Assembly: GCA_035582835.1 (NCBI GenBank)
Contig: JAYKAV010002796.1
Coordinates: 177,078-241,077 of the forward strand
Reading direction: 5' to 3'
Length of the DNA stretch: 64,000 nt
DNA from: Phoebastria nigripes
Taxonomy: Eukaryota; Chordata; Aves; Procellariiformes; Diomedeidae
Shown here in pieces: positions 38,226 through 51,400 of this stretch. A program made the translations under genes and the position numbers. The notes below the pieces were generated by a model. The model was given only the letters and a program-made list of their open reading frames with translations, was not told the DNA's origin and did not search any database. Each line of letters begins with the position of its first letter. The stretch's first letter is position 1.

Positions 38226-39654
38226 CCAATTTGGAAAGATGGCATTGCATGAATTTACAACAGTTAGGTTACCTTTTTCCACTGTAATGTTTGTACGCTA
38301 CATAAAAATAAGATACAGATTAATCATCCCTGGGAAATGGTGAGCTAGTTTTTCAAGTTTCAGGTGGTGAAAGATATATTGATCTCTCTCTTTTTTTTTT
38401 TCCCTTTCAAAGCAAAATTGGTAGTTTAATCCAGCCTGTTTTACAAAATTTAGGTTTGACGTTTGTACACTGATTTCATCCATCAGGTCTAACTTGTAAA
38501 AGTTGCAGGTGTACTGCTCTGGCAATCTATGAACATACACTTTTTGCAGTTTTAGAAGAATATACTTTTTAATAAGGAAGAACACAGAAGGGAAGGTTCT
38601 GGAAATAGTAACTATTTATCAGTGTTTATTGTTGATTACAGTGCTTCAGGTACTCTTTTACACTGCACAGGTATCTTGGACAGCATGTGAAGGCGTTTCA
38701 GATAATGTATATGCTGCAATTCAGACCACTAAGAATAACTGCTTTTGCGGTGTAGATTTAAAAGTTGGAACGATAGCTGTGGTGGACCATAGAAACATAC
38801 TTAAGTATAGCAGTGTCCTGAAATACATACCCAACTTTTAAGTGTATTGCTTAGGGCAGGGATATTTGTTGCCGTACAGTTAAGCACATATAAGTACTTT
38901 ATTGGACTGGCAAGAACCAAGGACAAAAAGATGCTTCAGTTTCTGCATTGCTCCCTCTACACAGTTGGTCTGCTCACAAAAGGTTTGGGTTTTTTCTCTT
39001 GTGCTTTCTCTTAATGATGAACATTATAAGGAGTCTGATTCCAACTTTCATAGGCTCTGCTGAAGAGCAAGGACTTCTGGAGCCCGCTCAGACCCGCTGG
39101 GTACAGCAGATGCACTCTTGACTACAGCGAACATGATCTGGGCTTGGCTAAGAAATAATTAAATCTTCCTGGAGGAGTCAGTAATTAACAGAAATGGGTA
39201 TATATTAATAATTCATTTTGCTTAAATTATGGGCATATGATAACGTCACAAGTATTAATGTAGCCAAACAAGATTTTCATAACTTTGCCAAACTTGAACT
39301 GTTTGGGTGGAAAATTTATAATGGCTTATATATGCCTTGTGCTGATTTATTTAATTTCTGTGTGTGTAAAATTTCAGTTGAAATGTTTTTGCTGATTTTG
39401 AAAATTCGACAAAGAAGAAAGGTGTTTTCCAATGTTTTAAAAGTTCTCACAACTTTTACCGTGGAAGACCAATAGTGCCCCTCTGCTTTGAAATCTGGTT
39501 GAAAAAGGATGAGGGATTTTATTCCAGGGATGTGTCTTTTTCCATTTGCATGACAAAGCATCTGAATTTAGCCAGGATACAAGCCCTTTCAAAAAGATCA
39601 ATTTGCATATGCTTAGGGCTTACTAACTGTAGTCGCTGAATATTTCATCTTTGC

Positions 39655-39990
39655 TGGGAGCGCAGCAGATACTGGGATCAGAGGAGCGGTGTGGGGAGAA
39701 AAAATGGGGCTGGGCACTGGTGGGAAGGAGAGTGTGAATATGAGCAGTTGGAGCCTGCAGCCGTGAGATGCCAGGCCGCAGAGATAACGGGGGGCTGGCT
39801 CTTGAAGGAGGATGGAGGAAGCAGGGTGGAATTGGCCGGTCTGGAGAGACAAGACAAAGAATTGCTCCCTGAGGGGACTGGCATTGGGATCAGAGATCTG
39901 GGTGGGAGCTGGTGCATCTAGACAAGGAAAACAGAGCTGGTGCAAAGCAGGGAGCAGTGCCAGGACAGCGATGCCTTCAAGGAGACAGGT
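39655..39990 (+). other. G/purine-rich block of unknown origin in intron 1
   Basis: Within AT-rich intron the plus strand turns G-rich for about 330 bp, with recurring GGGATCAGAG, GAGCTGG and GGAGGA-like words, for example around 39675 and 39890. This may be a decayed minisatellite or repeat. Several frames are open on both strands for that reason, and no known protein is recognisable. Confidence 0.4.
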
Positions 39991-42900
39991 CAGGGAGCAG
40001 AAGGTTTTTGTTAAGTTAGGAGGAACATACTGTCCCTCCAGGTACTAGAAAATGACCGTTCCTTTGCTGCCAGCAAGTATCTGTGAGACTGAAAGATAAA
40101 ATGTCTTACCTTCAAGATAAAACCTACAAACACCTATGAAACACTGCCTTGACTGAAATGGCAGAGAGGTGCGTGGTAGTCCTAAAACCTGTAGCTCAGA
40201 TGAGGTGTCAGAGCTCTGGGAGAGATGGATAGGATTTCCCATCCAAAAGCAGCTGGAATAATGTGTCTGTATGTGTCTGAGTGCAATGTCTGGGTGTTGT
40301 ACTTGCATTCTCAATAACGTTTTCTTAACTTGGAAAAGACAGATGTATACTAAGCGTTGTTCTTACTTTGTCCTCATTTGCATGTTCACTGATTTATTTT
40401 TTTTCCTCTGGAAAAACTCTGGGTTTTTTATTGTGCAGAATAGAGCATTGTCTTCATAATGAGTAGCTATTTGATAATTTGCTATTTTGCTGTCACGCGA
40501 TATGTGCCTTATGGCTGACTTGCTGTTTCATAATACAGCTGTTCCTAGAGGAAGAATATGTTGTTTCTTTGGTGCCCAGCACCACGGTGTCTGACTTTTA
40601 CAAACCTTTAAAAATATGCATCAAGCCACTCCTGCCTGCCTGCCAGTTTTAGAAATGGCATTAAGGTGCAGAAAGGTGAAAGGCAAAAATATCTGCTGAT
40701 TATTGGGTGCCCAATTTGACCTGTTTAGCTGTGAATTTTTATTGAAGCATCACATAAACCACTGGTGCATACGTACAACTTCCACTGTCTCTTTTGCCAA
40801 TGATTCTAAGGACGAGATGCCATTTTATCACATCGGGCTTCTGGAAGATGAGGAATGATTCATCCCCTGCGCAAAGTTTCTTTCAGCCGAGTGGCTTACG
40901 ACACAGAGCCACCCTGCGGCATGCCCAGAGATGGAGGACCACTTCAGGTGGTCCCAGAAGGAGCTGTCTGTGGCACAGTCCCTTCTGACCCCGAGTCTGC
41001 CATCTTTCCTGGTACAGCATGCTGCTTCTGCCTCGGACAGACTGTGATTCAGTCCAGGGCAGGATGGAAACAAGCAGTCCTGTGAGCCACAGAACGGGTG
41101 AAGCCTGATTTCCTGGACATCTGTCTTCTTGAGGTTGTGCTGCGGTATCTCCATGAAAGCAAACAGCTGAAGCAACTTGCAGAAATGTGGTGGTTTTTTG
41201 AGACTGCTGTCTCTTTTTTGGATATCCTTGAAAGTGGAAAATGAACTCAAAAGTTATCCAGGGTGGACAGTTGCATACTGACACATGGCATCACCTCGCA
41301 AGCCTGTTTTCCTTAGGGAGGGAGACTACAAATACATGATTGTATGGTTCAGGGTGGCATTGTAATTGGGTAGAGCCACTTCATGATGACCGCTCCGTGA
41401 ACCCTCAGGGTGTAGAAGAGGGCACGTTCCTGCATGGCCTAGTGTGGTACTCTGCAAGTGCAGGTAATTAGCAACTGCTCAAAACGGTTGCTTTTAGAGT
41501 TTTCTGCAAAAGTTTCCTTGGGCACCAGCAAGAACACAGCTAGATGATGGTTTTTCATCATGAATATTCAGAAGCTAGGATTTCAAGGCCTCTCAGCTGT
41601 GTTGCTTGTGATTAGGGCCACTTGGTTCCTGCTTGGTTGATGTACAAACAGGCCAGAAAGGAGTGCTGGTCCAGGTTGAGTCGAAGCTGAAGTTTCTTTT
41701 TCTGGCGTCCGCTCAGTTGAGCCACAGACCCCTAAGTCCAGATTGTTTAGGTAGTGGTCAGGTAATACATAGCTGTTGTTTCAACAAGTAAGAGAACATC
41801 TTCCTCAGATAGCAACAAACGTGTTAATTCAGAAATTTGATGACCACCATGCATGCTTCTCTGGGCTTTAGGATATTTCTCTCTTCCAGTCCCAGGAAGG
41901 TAACAGGTGAGAACGTAAAATGTTCTTTTCTAAGAAACGGAGAGGTGGCAGTAGTCAAGACCATAGAGTCCTAGCTTTTTTCTTTCCCACTTCATTAAAT
42001 ATATAAATATAAAAATAAACTGAAAAATTTTGTGGTGGGTCATTTTTTCCCCTTCAGATCTTCTGTGATTCTTGCCTCTGGGCTCTTTTTGTTTGTTCTC
42101 CATATTATTAGTAGCGTGTCCAGATCAGAGCATAGAACTGAGCAGAATGAAATAATTGCCTCTCTTTTGAGATAATATATACTACTTGGATTTTATGTAT
42201 AAAACATTGCTGCTAATACTCCCTAGAACACTTGTCTGTTTTTTGTTGTTGTTGGGGTTTTGTTGTTTTTTGCCCTTTTTTTTTTTAAATAATCAGTTTT
42301 CCAGTCCACATGCCCTCCAGGTTCTTTTTACAGTATTACTGCCTAGACAATTATTCCCCATTTCATATTTGTGTATTTGATTTCTTATACCTGAGCATAG
42401 TACTCTACCTTTGTCTGTATTGAATTTTCTCTTATTAACTTTCCTTATTCTGTTCATGTCCCCAAAAGGGCTTATAATCTTTCCCAACTTATCATGTACA
42501 CTTCTGTATTTCTACATAGAACTCATTAATGAAAGTGTTTTAGTGGAATTGGCTTAGGATAGCAAGAGCTTTCTTGAAATGTTCTCTCATTTGTAGAAAC
42601 ATACTGATAATGACTCTTCCATTATTTTTTTCATGTGACTGTACACCATTTTTTCGTTTCATGAAGACTGTTTGCTTACATAGATGTCATGTGATAGGCT
42701 GAGAACCAAACCCCTTATATCTTAACTTTTAGTTCCACGTGTTCCTCCTCACCCACTGTGCAGTCTCCCTTCCAAGTAAACCAAACTGAGCTGACAGGTT
42801 CTTTTTCTTGACAGATAATGTTGACTCTTTCTTATCTTTGTATTCTGAAGGTGTTTATAAACTTGTTTCTGGAATTGTTTTCTGTATATTTTTTGATAGT

Positions 42901-44325
42901 CAAGCTGATGTCTGCATGAAATTTTCTTTTTCTTTTTTTTTTTTAATATTTTATACATGCTATGGCATGCTAAAGTTTTTCCGTTTCTTGGTTTTTTTGG
43001 TGTTGTTTTCTCCAATACCAGACTAACGTAATATGTGTAAACAGGCCAAAATGGCGATTCCTGCTCGTCATGTGAGTGCTTGGACAGTCGGACAGAGAAG
43101 TTGGACAGCTCATTTCTACTTGCCTGTATCTTGCTTGCTCTTCTGTGCAGTGGCAAAGCTTCACCTTATACTGTGGTGTGAGTTTGAGTTTAACCTGAAG
43201 AGCTAAGTAAGTTCAGATCCTCCTTTTTTGGTTTTGTTTTTCTCAGAAAGCGGCCTAACATCTAGGCTATTGTATACCAACTTGACAAACATCTCGCTGT
43301 CATACTCCTAAGTGCCTCCTTACGACTGGCCCCCTGAAGCCCTTCCTCTTCCCTTTGCACCTCCATTCCCTGTGCCCAGAGCGACCTGAGCCTCTTGTGT
43401 ATGAGTCTTTGGCTCATCCAAACTCCAGCTTGCAGGCAGCTTTGACATCCACATCTTGTTTTTAGGAAAACCAGCTTCATTTGTGGTAAAAGAGCCAAAA
43501 TGTAAATTAATATAATTTATGATGTTGCCCACTTATTTTCTGTAGGCTTTTCAAAATGCTTGCAGTCTTTCTTCAGGCAAGTGTATTGGAGTTTTTGGGG
43601 TTTAGTTTTAAGCTGGACCCACCCATGAGAGAACAGTGACCAGCTGGATTTCCTTCTTCTAAGTGTATTGAGAGCATGCTTTTTTCGCCACCTTTTTTCC
43701 TGTGCAAATATCAATTAGGAAATTACCAATTTGTAAAAATGTGGATGTCAGAAATCACACCTCTGATGGCAGGTACAGTTTGTCAGCTGTGGTTGTGGAT
43801 CATGAGGGTTGTCTATTCAGTGCCTCCTAGCATTGAATTCACAGGCTGCTTGATCCCATCCTTGTTAGGCTTTACAGTCTGCCTTTGGGCTTGTGTTTCG
43901 GTGTGAAGTTCAGTTGTTCAGGCAGAAGCATTTAATTGGGAGCTGACCATGATGTAACCAATACTTTTTGCTAAGTTTGTATGGGTCTAGTTGAAGTACA
44001 ACCCTTGATGTTAACCCCAAACTCTTGATGGGATTGATCAAGCCTAAATTGCCAGTGAAAATGCTGGTTTGCTACTTAGGCTTGGCTATTTTGTTTCTTT
44101 CCTATCTCCCATTCCTAAATAAAAGACTGTCTTTGAAAGAGGGAATTTCAGTCATGAAGAAGAAATGAACATAAGAAGGTACTGATTACACAGTGTCCCG
44201 TGTTTTATATCAACTTTCATTTTACTCGCAATGCCTCTGACTTTTGGGAGAGATTTCACATTAAAACAAAACCAACCCCCTATAATTTTTTCTAGAAAGA
44301 AGNCATGTTTTGAAAATACGGAAGC

Positions 44326-44359
44326 AATAAGTTATCAGTAGTAATAAGTTACCAGTATA
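44326..44359. repeat. 17-bp imperfect tandem duplication in intron 1
   Basis: AATAAGTTATCAGTAGT is followed at once by AATAAGTTACCAGTATA. This is a local duplication that has since diverged. Confidence 0.85.
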
Positions 44360-46339
44360 TGTAACTTTCAGTGCATGCAATATTTTTTTCATATTGATAT
44401 TGAAAATGTCTTGTTACTAGCAGATGCATTTTTAAATTCATCTAATGAGTTTGGAAAGTTAATAAGAATGTTCCATTCTTGGGATTAAGTATTTTTACAG
44501 GTAGTTAGAGGAAGTAAAATACTATCTATGTTTTCTGTGGTGATCAACTTAATGCTTATAAAAAAGTGGCAGCGTTAGTCTTGGAAACTGTTTTTAAAGG
44601 TTAAAAAAAATTACAGCAAAATCAGTGGCAACCTGAGGTAGCCTGTGTTGTCATGTTGGCCTTTCCCTGGGAAGGGCTGTGCTCTCTGAAGAAAATACTT
44701 GAGTGCAGAAATATAATTCCTTAATAAATATGTTGTTCTTTACAATCTCAGGACAAAATGGATCATGTGGCTGACAGGCTGTATGATTGTGTCGTAAATA
44801 TTCCATGATTTATGAGGCTGGAAGTAAAGATGCCACCCGATGCTCCTACTATGAAAGTTGTGGTGCTTTATCAGATCCTTGTAATTGCAACAGCAAGATT
44901 TGATAAGCCAAAACCCTTTTGCTTTCTCCATGCTAAGTGTTTTATTTACTGTTCTTCTCTCCCAACTAACCCTCAAAGAATGGGGGCCAGTCTTGGGTGG
45001 CTCTGATTGCTCCTGTTTAGCTCATCCTTGAATTGAGGTGGTGGTGGTGAGTTGATAGACACCGTTTATATGGTCAGGAGTGTGGATGAGTTAATGACAT
45101 TTCATCAGGTGTACTGGGAATAATGAAGCTCCCCTGCTGAAACTGCCCTAGAAGTGAAGGTTAGGACTCCCATTGACGGTCTCTTGAACTGTTCAGCTCC
45201 TTTAATTGTTTATTACCAAAAACCTCCTAAATTGGTGTATATTGTTTAATCTGCCTTGAAATGTGAATTGCAAGTCAAAAGCCTTTGAGTAACATAGTCA
45301 AAAGTTGTCTGAATTTATTGCATCTTCTCTAAGTGCTTCCTATACTTTGGTAAACTCCTGCTTGGTAGCTTGTTCCAGCAGTCAGTCGTCTTCAGTGATG
45401 GGCAGCAGAACTGCTGGTGCCTCCTGCCGCCGCGCAGATAGGGTACGTGCTCCCTTCCGCAAGTCAAAAAGACCTCTGTGATGATGCCAGTATTAATAAA
45501 ATATTTATAGAGTATTATACATGGAGAGGATGTTTTAAAAACTTAACAGCATATATCCTGGCCTGAGGAATTAAGTTTGTTTTCCCTGTGTATTTATATG
45601 CATGTTCTAAAACAATATAAATGAAAGTTGATTTTCTGGATTAGAATAGGAAAAGTATATGATCAACAAATAAACACGTAGAGCTTGCATACAGAAAAAT
45701 GCAAAGCTAGAAAAGATAAATGAGAGCTTCTGATCAGAAGAAGAGCAGCAGTGTGAGAAATATGAAAATATGCCTCTAGTAATGGTAATACACTTGACAA
45801 ACAGATCGGAAAGGTGCAACACATGGGTGTTTCTGACTTCTGCTGCAGCTCCTCAAATTCAGTGTCACTTTTAATTTTACTGTCTGTACATGTAATTCTT
45901 TATAAAAGAAAGATGTTTACTCTTACGAGACTAGTATCTGTAGACACGTGTAACTGCAGACCCAGTTATACATATTTTAAAATCTTTTTGGAAATAAAAT
46001 GAGAGACTATAATGCAGCAGAACACAAAGAAAGCTGTGTCTTATGCTTTGAAGATGCAAGAATTAAATAATTTGTCCAGCTGTAGTTGGGGAATGAAAAA
46101 ATTATTTTGAGTGATTTTGCAGAACATCTTAAATAGGTGATTAAAAACAAAATCAGGCTGAAATACCTGATGCAGGTATATTTGTATTAATTCTAGTAAT
46201 TGACAAAGTTATTTATAAATCTTTCCCAATATTCCCCAAACAGCCTTGTAAGTCTGTAGTTAATTATTCAAAATTGGAGGAAAAAAAAAGTTTGGAGTTG
46301 CCTGGTGTCAGTCTCCAATTCTGTGGGGGATTACTCATT

Positions 46340-46359
46340 TGAAAAAAAAAAAAAAAAAA
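46340..46359 (+). repeat. Poly-A tract
   Basis: About 18 A residues in a row follow a GATTACTCATTTG sequence. No recognisable retrotransposed body lies upstream, so it is listed only as simple sequence. Confidence 0.8.
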
Positions 46360-48349
46360 GGCATAATAGGAGAAGGTTTTCTTGTCTTAAAACCTTAACT
46401 ATTTTCCCCTGTAAAATGATACAACTGAAGTAAGCAGTGTTTCACTCATATTACTATCTAGTAAAGCTCTTACAAAGTACTTCAGAAAGTTGAAAAAGGA
46501 CTCTGTGGTTTTAATACTTAGACTGCGAGCCAAACAAATGCATTTGAAAATGTACAGCCATGCCTACAACAGGTTGTGGGTGTACTGGTTCCATATTCCA
46601 GGCACTCGCACAAACGCTTCTGACAAGGAGCATCAGCTGAAAGCTGCAGGCTGTATCAGGGACTATAGGAAGATTCACNGCGATCTAACAGTTAGTCTTG
46701 TTTCTCCCTCTTTAATACCATCTTGATCCTTAATAGCCTGAACTGGTAAAACACGCAAGACATCATCTAAAGCTAAAAATCTTTGTTTCCTACATTGTTG
46801 GAGCAGCCAGCTTTGCGCACACAGTGTCGGTTCAAGTTACCCACTAGTTAAGGAGGTACACTTGTAGCAATGTTCATTTTCACGGCTAAAGTGCTTGAAA
46901 TGCTCAAGTCCTGTAGCTGGGTGTCCTCTGCACGGTCACAGGCTTTGAAACAAATCGGGAGTGTTAAAAGATAGTGTGGGCAAAGCAAAAGAGAAGGTAG
47001 TGCAAAAGGGACTTTCTGCTAATGCAAGAGTAGGGAAGATAAAGGGCAGCTGAGAGGAAGCACATAAAACTCATGAAAGTGTTTTGGTATTAGTTTCTGT
47101 TTAATTTCTCTTTGCACAGTGTATACATTCAATAGACAAAACGTAATTAGAGGGGCNCTCTGGTGTAGTGTATTGTTACAGAGAAGAGCTTTGCTTCTAC
47201 AAATGGTTTTGTACTTAAGTGAGCACACTTCTGTTCAGCACAAACATTGGAAGTTCTCACTAATTCAGGATACAAGTGGAAAACTAATCAAAAGTTTCCA
47301 AAAATGAAGGGAAACCTAACCTGTGACAGTGTCATATATGCTTCAGGCTTTCTAACACCTTATTTTGAAGCATTACAATGGAGCTGTAAAGGGAAACAAG
47401 AAACTAGATTAAAGTGACCAACAGTGTAATTTGGCAACGTAGTTCCTGTGTATTCTGCAGCATCAAAACGGATTTCTTTTCATATTCATTTTGCCTTTGT
47501 GATTCAGGTATGGATTTCAGCTAAACTTAAAACCAGTTCTGTGACAGTTACCTTTTAGCATGGATGCAACTTTCTTGGAATCTGTTTTTCCAGTCCAATA
47601 GCATATTTAAAGAATTAACGTAACTGAAAAAAGATGACCATTGCGTTCTCCCAGTCTAAAATTGAATGTTCTAATTTTCCATATTGTATTGTGTGTGTTT
47701 GTGTATGTGTGTATGCATAGGTCTATGTATATATTCAAGCTTGGAAGGCAAGGTTAATATATTTGGACATCACCTGCATGTATTGAATCACAGAAGCAGG
47801 TTGGTTTAAAAAAAAAACAAAACAAACAACAAACCATTTTGATTCAAACACGGAATAAAATTGGAAGAGGCATTTTCAGAGTTAATACACTAACTGCACT
47901 CTTGATCCAATTCTGAGCTTATTCAGTGTCACCCTTAGACTCTTTTCATGTCTCTTGGTATGGAACCATGAAATTTACTGTTTCCTACCTATGGCCTGCG
48001 TATGGTCTGTTGTGTAATAACTGCAATTACCTCACCAAGGCTGACTTTATATTCAACACCTGTGATTTACTTCTCTTTGGGAGCAATGCCAGGAGTACCC
48101 AACAACCAAATTTCTTAAAGCAAAGTATTTGTTTAGAGCAATGTGAACGAAAGCATCTGAAAACAACAAAAGCTGTCCATATATGTAACTCTCTTCTGCC
48201 TAGGAACGTAGGACTCCCCTAATGCTTNTCTGGTAAAACATGCTTCTGATTCCTCCAAAAAACTTCCATCCNTGTGTCTCCCTGGATAGCCCCCTGGCAA
48301 TTGACACAAGCTTATCCAAAACAGATAAAGTTTTTTCTTCCCTTTTGGC

Positions 48350-48405
48350 AGCCCAAGTGACCTGAAGAAGCTTTCGTGCCCCAAAGGCTTATCCTTTTTT
48401 GTTTG
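48350..48405 (+). repeat. Candidate ancient interspersed repeat tail
   Basis: AGTGACCTGAAGAAGCTTTCGTGCCCCAAAGGCTTATCC resembles a block frequent in old vertebrate repeats, in which CTGAAGAAGAGCT is followed by a CGAAAGCTTGTC motif. Only this block is recognisable. A 13-C run (48410-48422) follows directly. Confidence 0.3.
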
Positions 48406-51400
48406 GCTTCCCCCCCCCCCCCAGCTCTATTGATTTGGTCTAGTTAATGATGGTACTTACAGATTTGGCCTTACGGTGTCCTTAGGCCATCATACCTTAA
48501 ACAGTACCGTGGCTGGAGTCCAGAGCAGCACCTTCTGTTGGTGAGAGAACTTCACAGTCCGATTCCTTGGTTTGGGGAAATTCTGAAAGCAACATGAAAA
48601 ACAGGATGAAGTACATGGTGCCGGTCTGTTTTCTCACCTGTTGGTCCTCTCCTAGCTCGTTCCTTAGCATGTGCATTGCAAAAACGATGTGTTTGCGTGT
48701 TGACAATTAACTTTACTACCGTTNTTTATGAAAGGCGTGTTATATGCCATAGTGTACTGAGCGCAGTAGAAGTATGTCAAATGAGTAGAGAACTCATGGT
48801 TTGGGAAAGATGAGGTTAATGTACTGGGTGCAGGGGACTGGGTAATGTGAATGGAGTGGGAGCTGTGCTCTTAAGCTAGTAGCAGATACTTCGGCTAAAC
48901 ATAAACATTCGAAGAGGATGTTCCAGTCCAGATGTTCCACTTTTTGAAATAATATATAAACCATCTTAAGTATCAAGGTTGTGTTTGAACCCTGTTTGCT
49001 TCACAGACTTANGGCTGTAAGGACCATAAGATAAAACCACCATGTATTCTACACTAAGATATGATGTGCCTGGCTACTCAGAGTTGCTCCTTGGACCAGG
49101 CTTCCCATCTCCTCTTCCTTCAACCCACTGTTCAGCATGGGAAGCTTCCCAGCATCTTTCTGCATGTTTTTTCACCCAACATGTAAAAGCGAGAAATTAG
49201 TTCTATAAATTGGTAGAAAAGATGATAACATTCAGTGACGTGATTTAACCCATGAGTTATGCTGTGACATTCCTTCAGCGAAGATGTTGAGGTGTCCTTA
49301 CATAGCAGTCAAGGTTTTTTTTTTCCTTTACATTCAAAGCTTCAAATTCAGTAAACTGTCATTTTCCAGCCCACAGATGCTCTGCCTCTTAATATTTTGT
49401 ATTTGTTATTTAGAGTCCAAGAATGTCACTGCCTGGAGTGGTTGGGATATGAGTATTTCCTAGTGGCAGAATTATCTTTTATCCTTTTTTTTTTTTTAAT
49501 GTCACACAGTTTGTAAAATAAAGTAAATTTCAGCTATCTTTTGGGCATTTGTGTAAGTGATGTTCAACTACAGTGTCTGCTGGAGGTCAGCAGACTTGTG
49601 CTGGTATTCTCTTTCTTTTCTGAATTTCTGTTTCTCCAAGTAAGTGGAGACGTTAGTGTACAGAAGCATCCTACCCTTCTGTCAGATGCTGCGTGGAAGG
49701 AGGTACTTGAGACNGTTCTAAAAAATCCAAACCCTTTTGAGTGTCTCTAGTGTAGTACGACCCAATGTGATGTACAAGTTTCAATTAAGAGATTACGAAA
49801 TGGTAAGACTGTGTGATACGCTTTAGCAAGATCATTTCTCTTTATGCAGTTCCCCCAGCGTTTTAAGAATTTTCCATCCAAAATGAAGTAATGTGATACC
49901 GTTACAGATTATTTGCTGGTTTAATTGTCCTATAACATCATGGTTGCTGTATTTCTTTTATAATTGATATGAGCCCATTCTTCTGAGTGTGGAAGGCTGT
50001 TAAATATAGGTGTATCGTGCTTGCTTTTCCATACCCTGCCTGCTCACATTTCAGCTGAATGATGTACATGTGTTTACCTGCAAACCAAAACAAAGCTGGC
50101 TCATCTGAGTCTGGGTTTGCTCATTTGACTGCGTCACCTTAAGTTTGAAAAATAGCTAAGAAATAAAGAGTACAGCCCGGGTCTGGAAATCTTGTTGGCT
50201 AAGAGGTTAGTTTAAAGTATCTATAGCCTTTCAGTTCCTGCCGTAGGTGTTAGCAGCATTCTAGAGGAGCATCCCACGTGAGGGGAAGAGTTAACCTGGC
50301 CGGAAGGCTCCGGGAGCAATCATTTACCTTTCTCTGAAGACCTTCAAGTGCCACAGGTCATCCTTCAGGGCAGGAGTGCTGTGTGTATTACAAAACTGTT
50401 GTGGTAACCGTTTCAGATTGACGCCAGGGGCAGGAACTGTGTGTTTCGGTGGTGTGGGGAATGGCTGTTCTCTTCCCACCGGGACTTCACTTCACGGTTG
50501 GGTTTGCACCCCCGTTCCCCTGCCCCGCTCCTCCTTCCAGTGTGTAATGTATGTTGAGAGGGGTGAGTCACCTCTTTTATTATGTTTTGAATACTTTCCT
50601 CCCAAATGTAGTTTATTTTCTGCAGGGAAGGGAAAGAATTTATGCTGTCCTGGTTCCTTATTTTTATCAGAGCTCTGCTAACAACTTCCAGCTGAGGGAG
50701 TTCTTGATATTTTTAGCCTGAGATATTTAGCTATTTGAGCCTCTTTACATGTTTTCCCCCGATATATACTAACTGGGGGGTGGAAAATGGTTCTTGTCAG
50801 TTAATATATTCATGAGCATGCTTGCCAAATTGCCTGCACTTATTCCCAGGAATCTGAACACTTCAGAATTGGGGGGAAGTTTGAGTCCTGGTCTGAAGTG
50901 TTAGAATCAGCCTCATTACTCCATTCTCTGACTGATGCTGCTGTAGCTATGTTCTCACTGAATCTTCCTCTTTATTTTAAGAGGCTGTGTTTAGTATTAA
51001 AAATGTATGTAACTGATATTCTGCTTTAAAACACTCAGAAGTAAATAAACCAAAAAAAGCAGAGAATCGTAAAATGAGAACTTGAGCTATGAAATATAAA
51101 TTCTCTGGAATTCTCTTTGTTTCTCTTTTTTCCGAGTATCTTTAAGTATCTTTTAAGCAGCAGAATCCTCTGTCTTATTGCTAATGTTACTGTTTATTGA
51201 TTGCCTGGCTTACAGTCTGATGAAGTTATTTAATATTCCAAATATTGAACTTGCTGGCACATCTTGTATACACAGCATTTTCAAGTTTCTGAATAGCCTT
51301 ACCCTTCCATGAAATTTACATAAATGTTACTTTGAAAGAAAATACTAAAAGTACTTCATATCGACCTTTGGCCTTTAAGAACCACCTTAACCTGTTTAAC

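Noticed and set aside
47780..47800. TTGAATCACAGAAGCAGGTTGG resembling a CR1 tail
   Set aside because: The adjacent GACCTCT / AGTCCAAC blocks are missing; only one short similar stretch.
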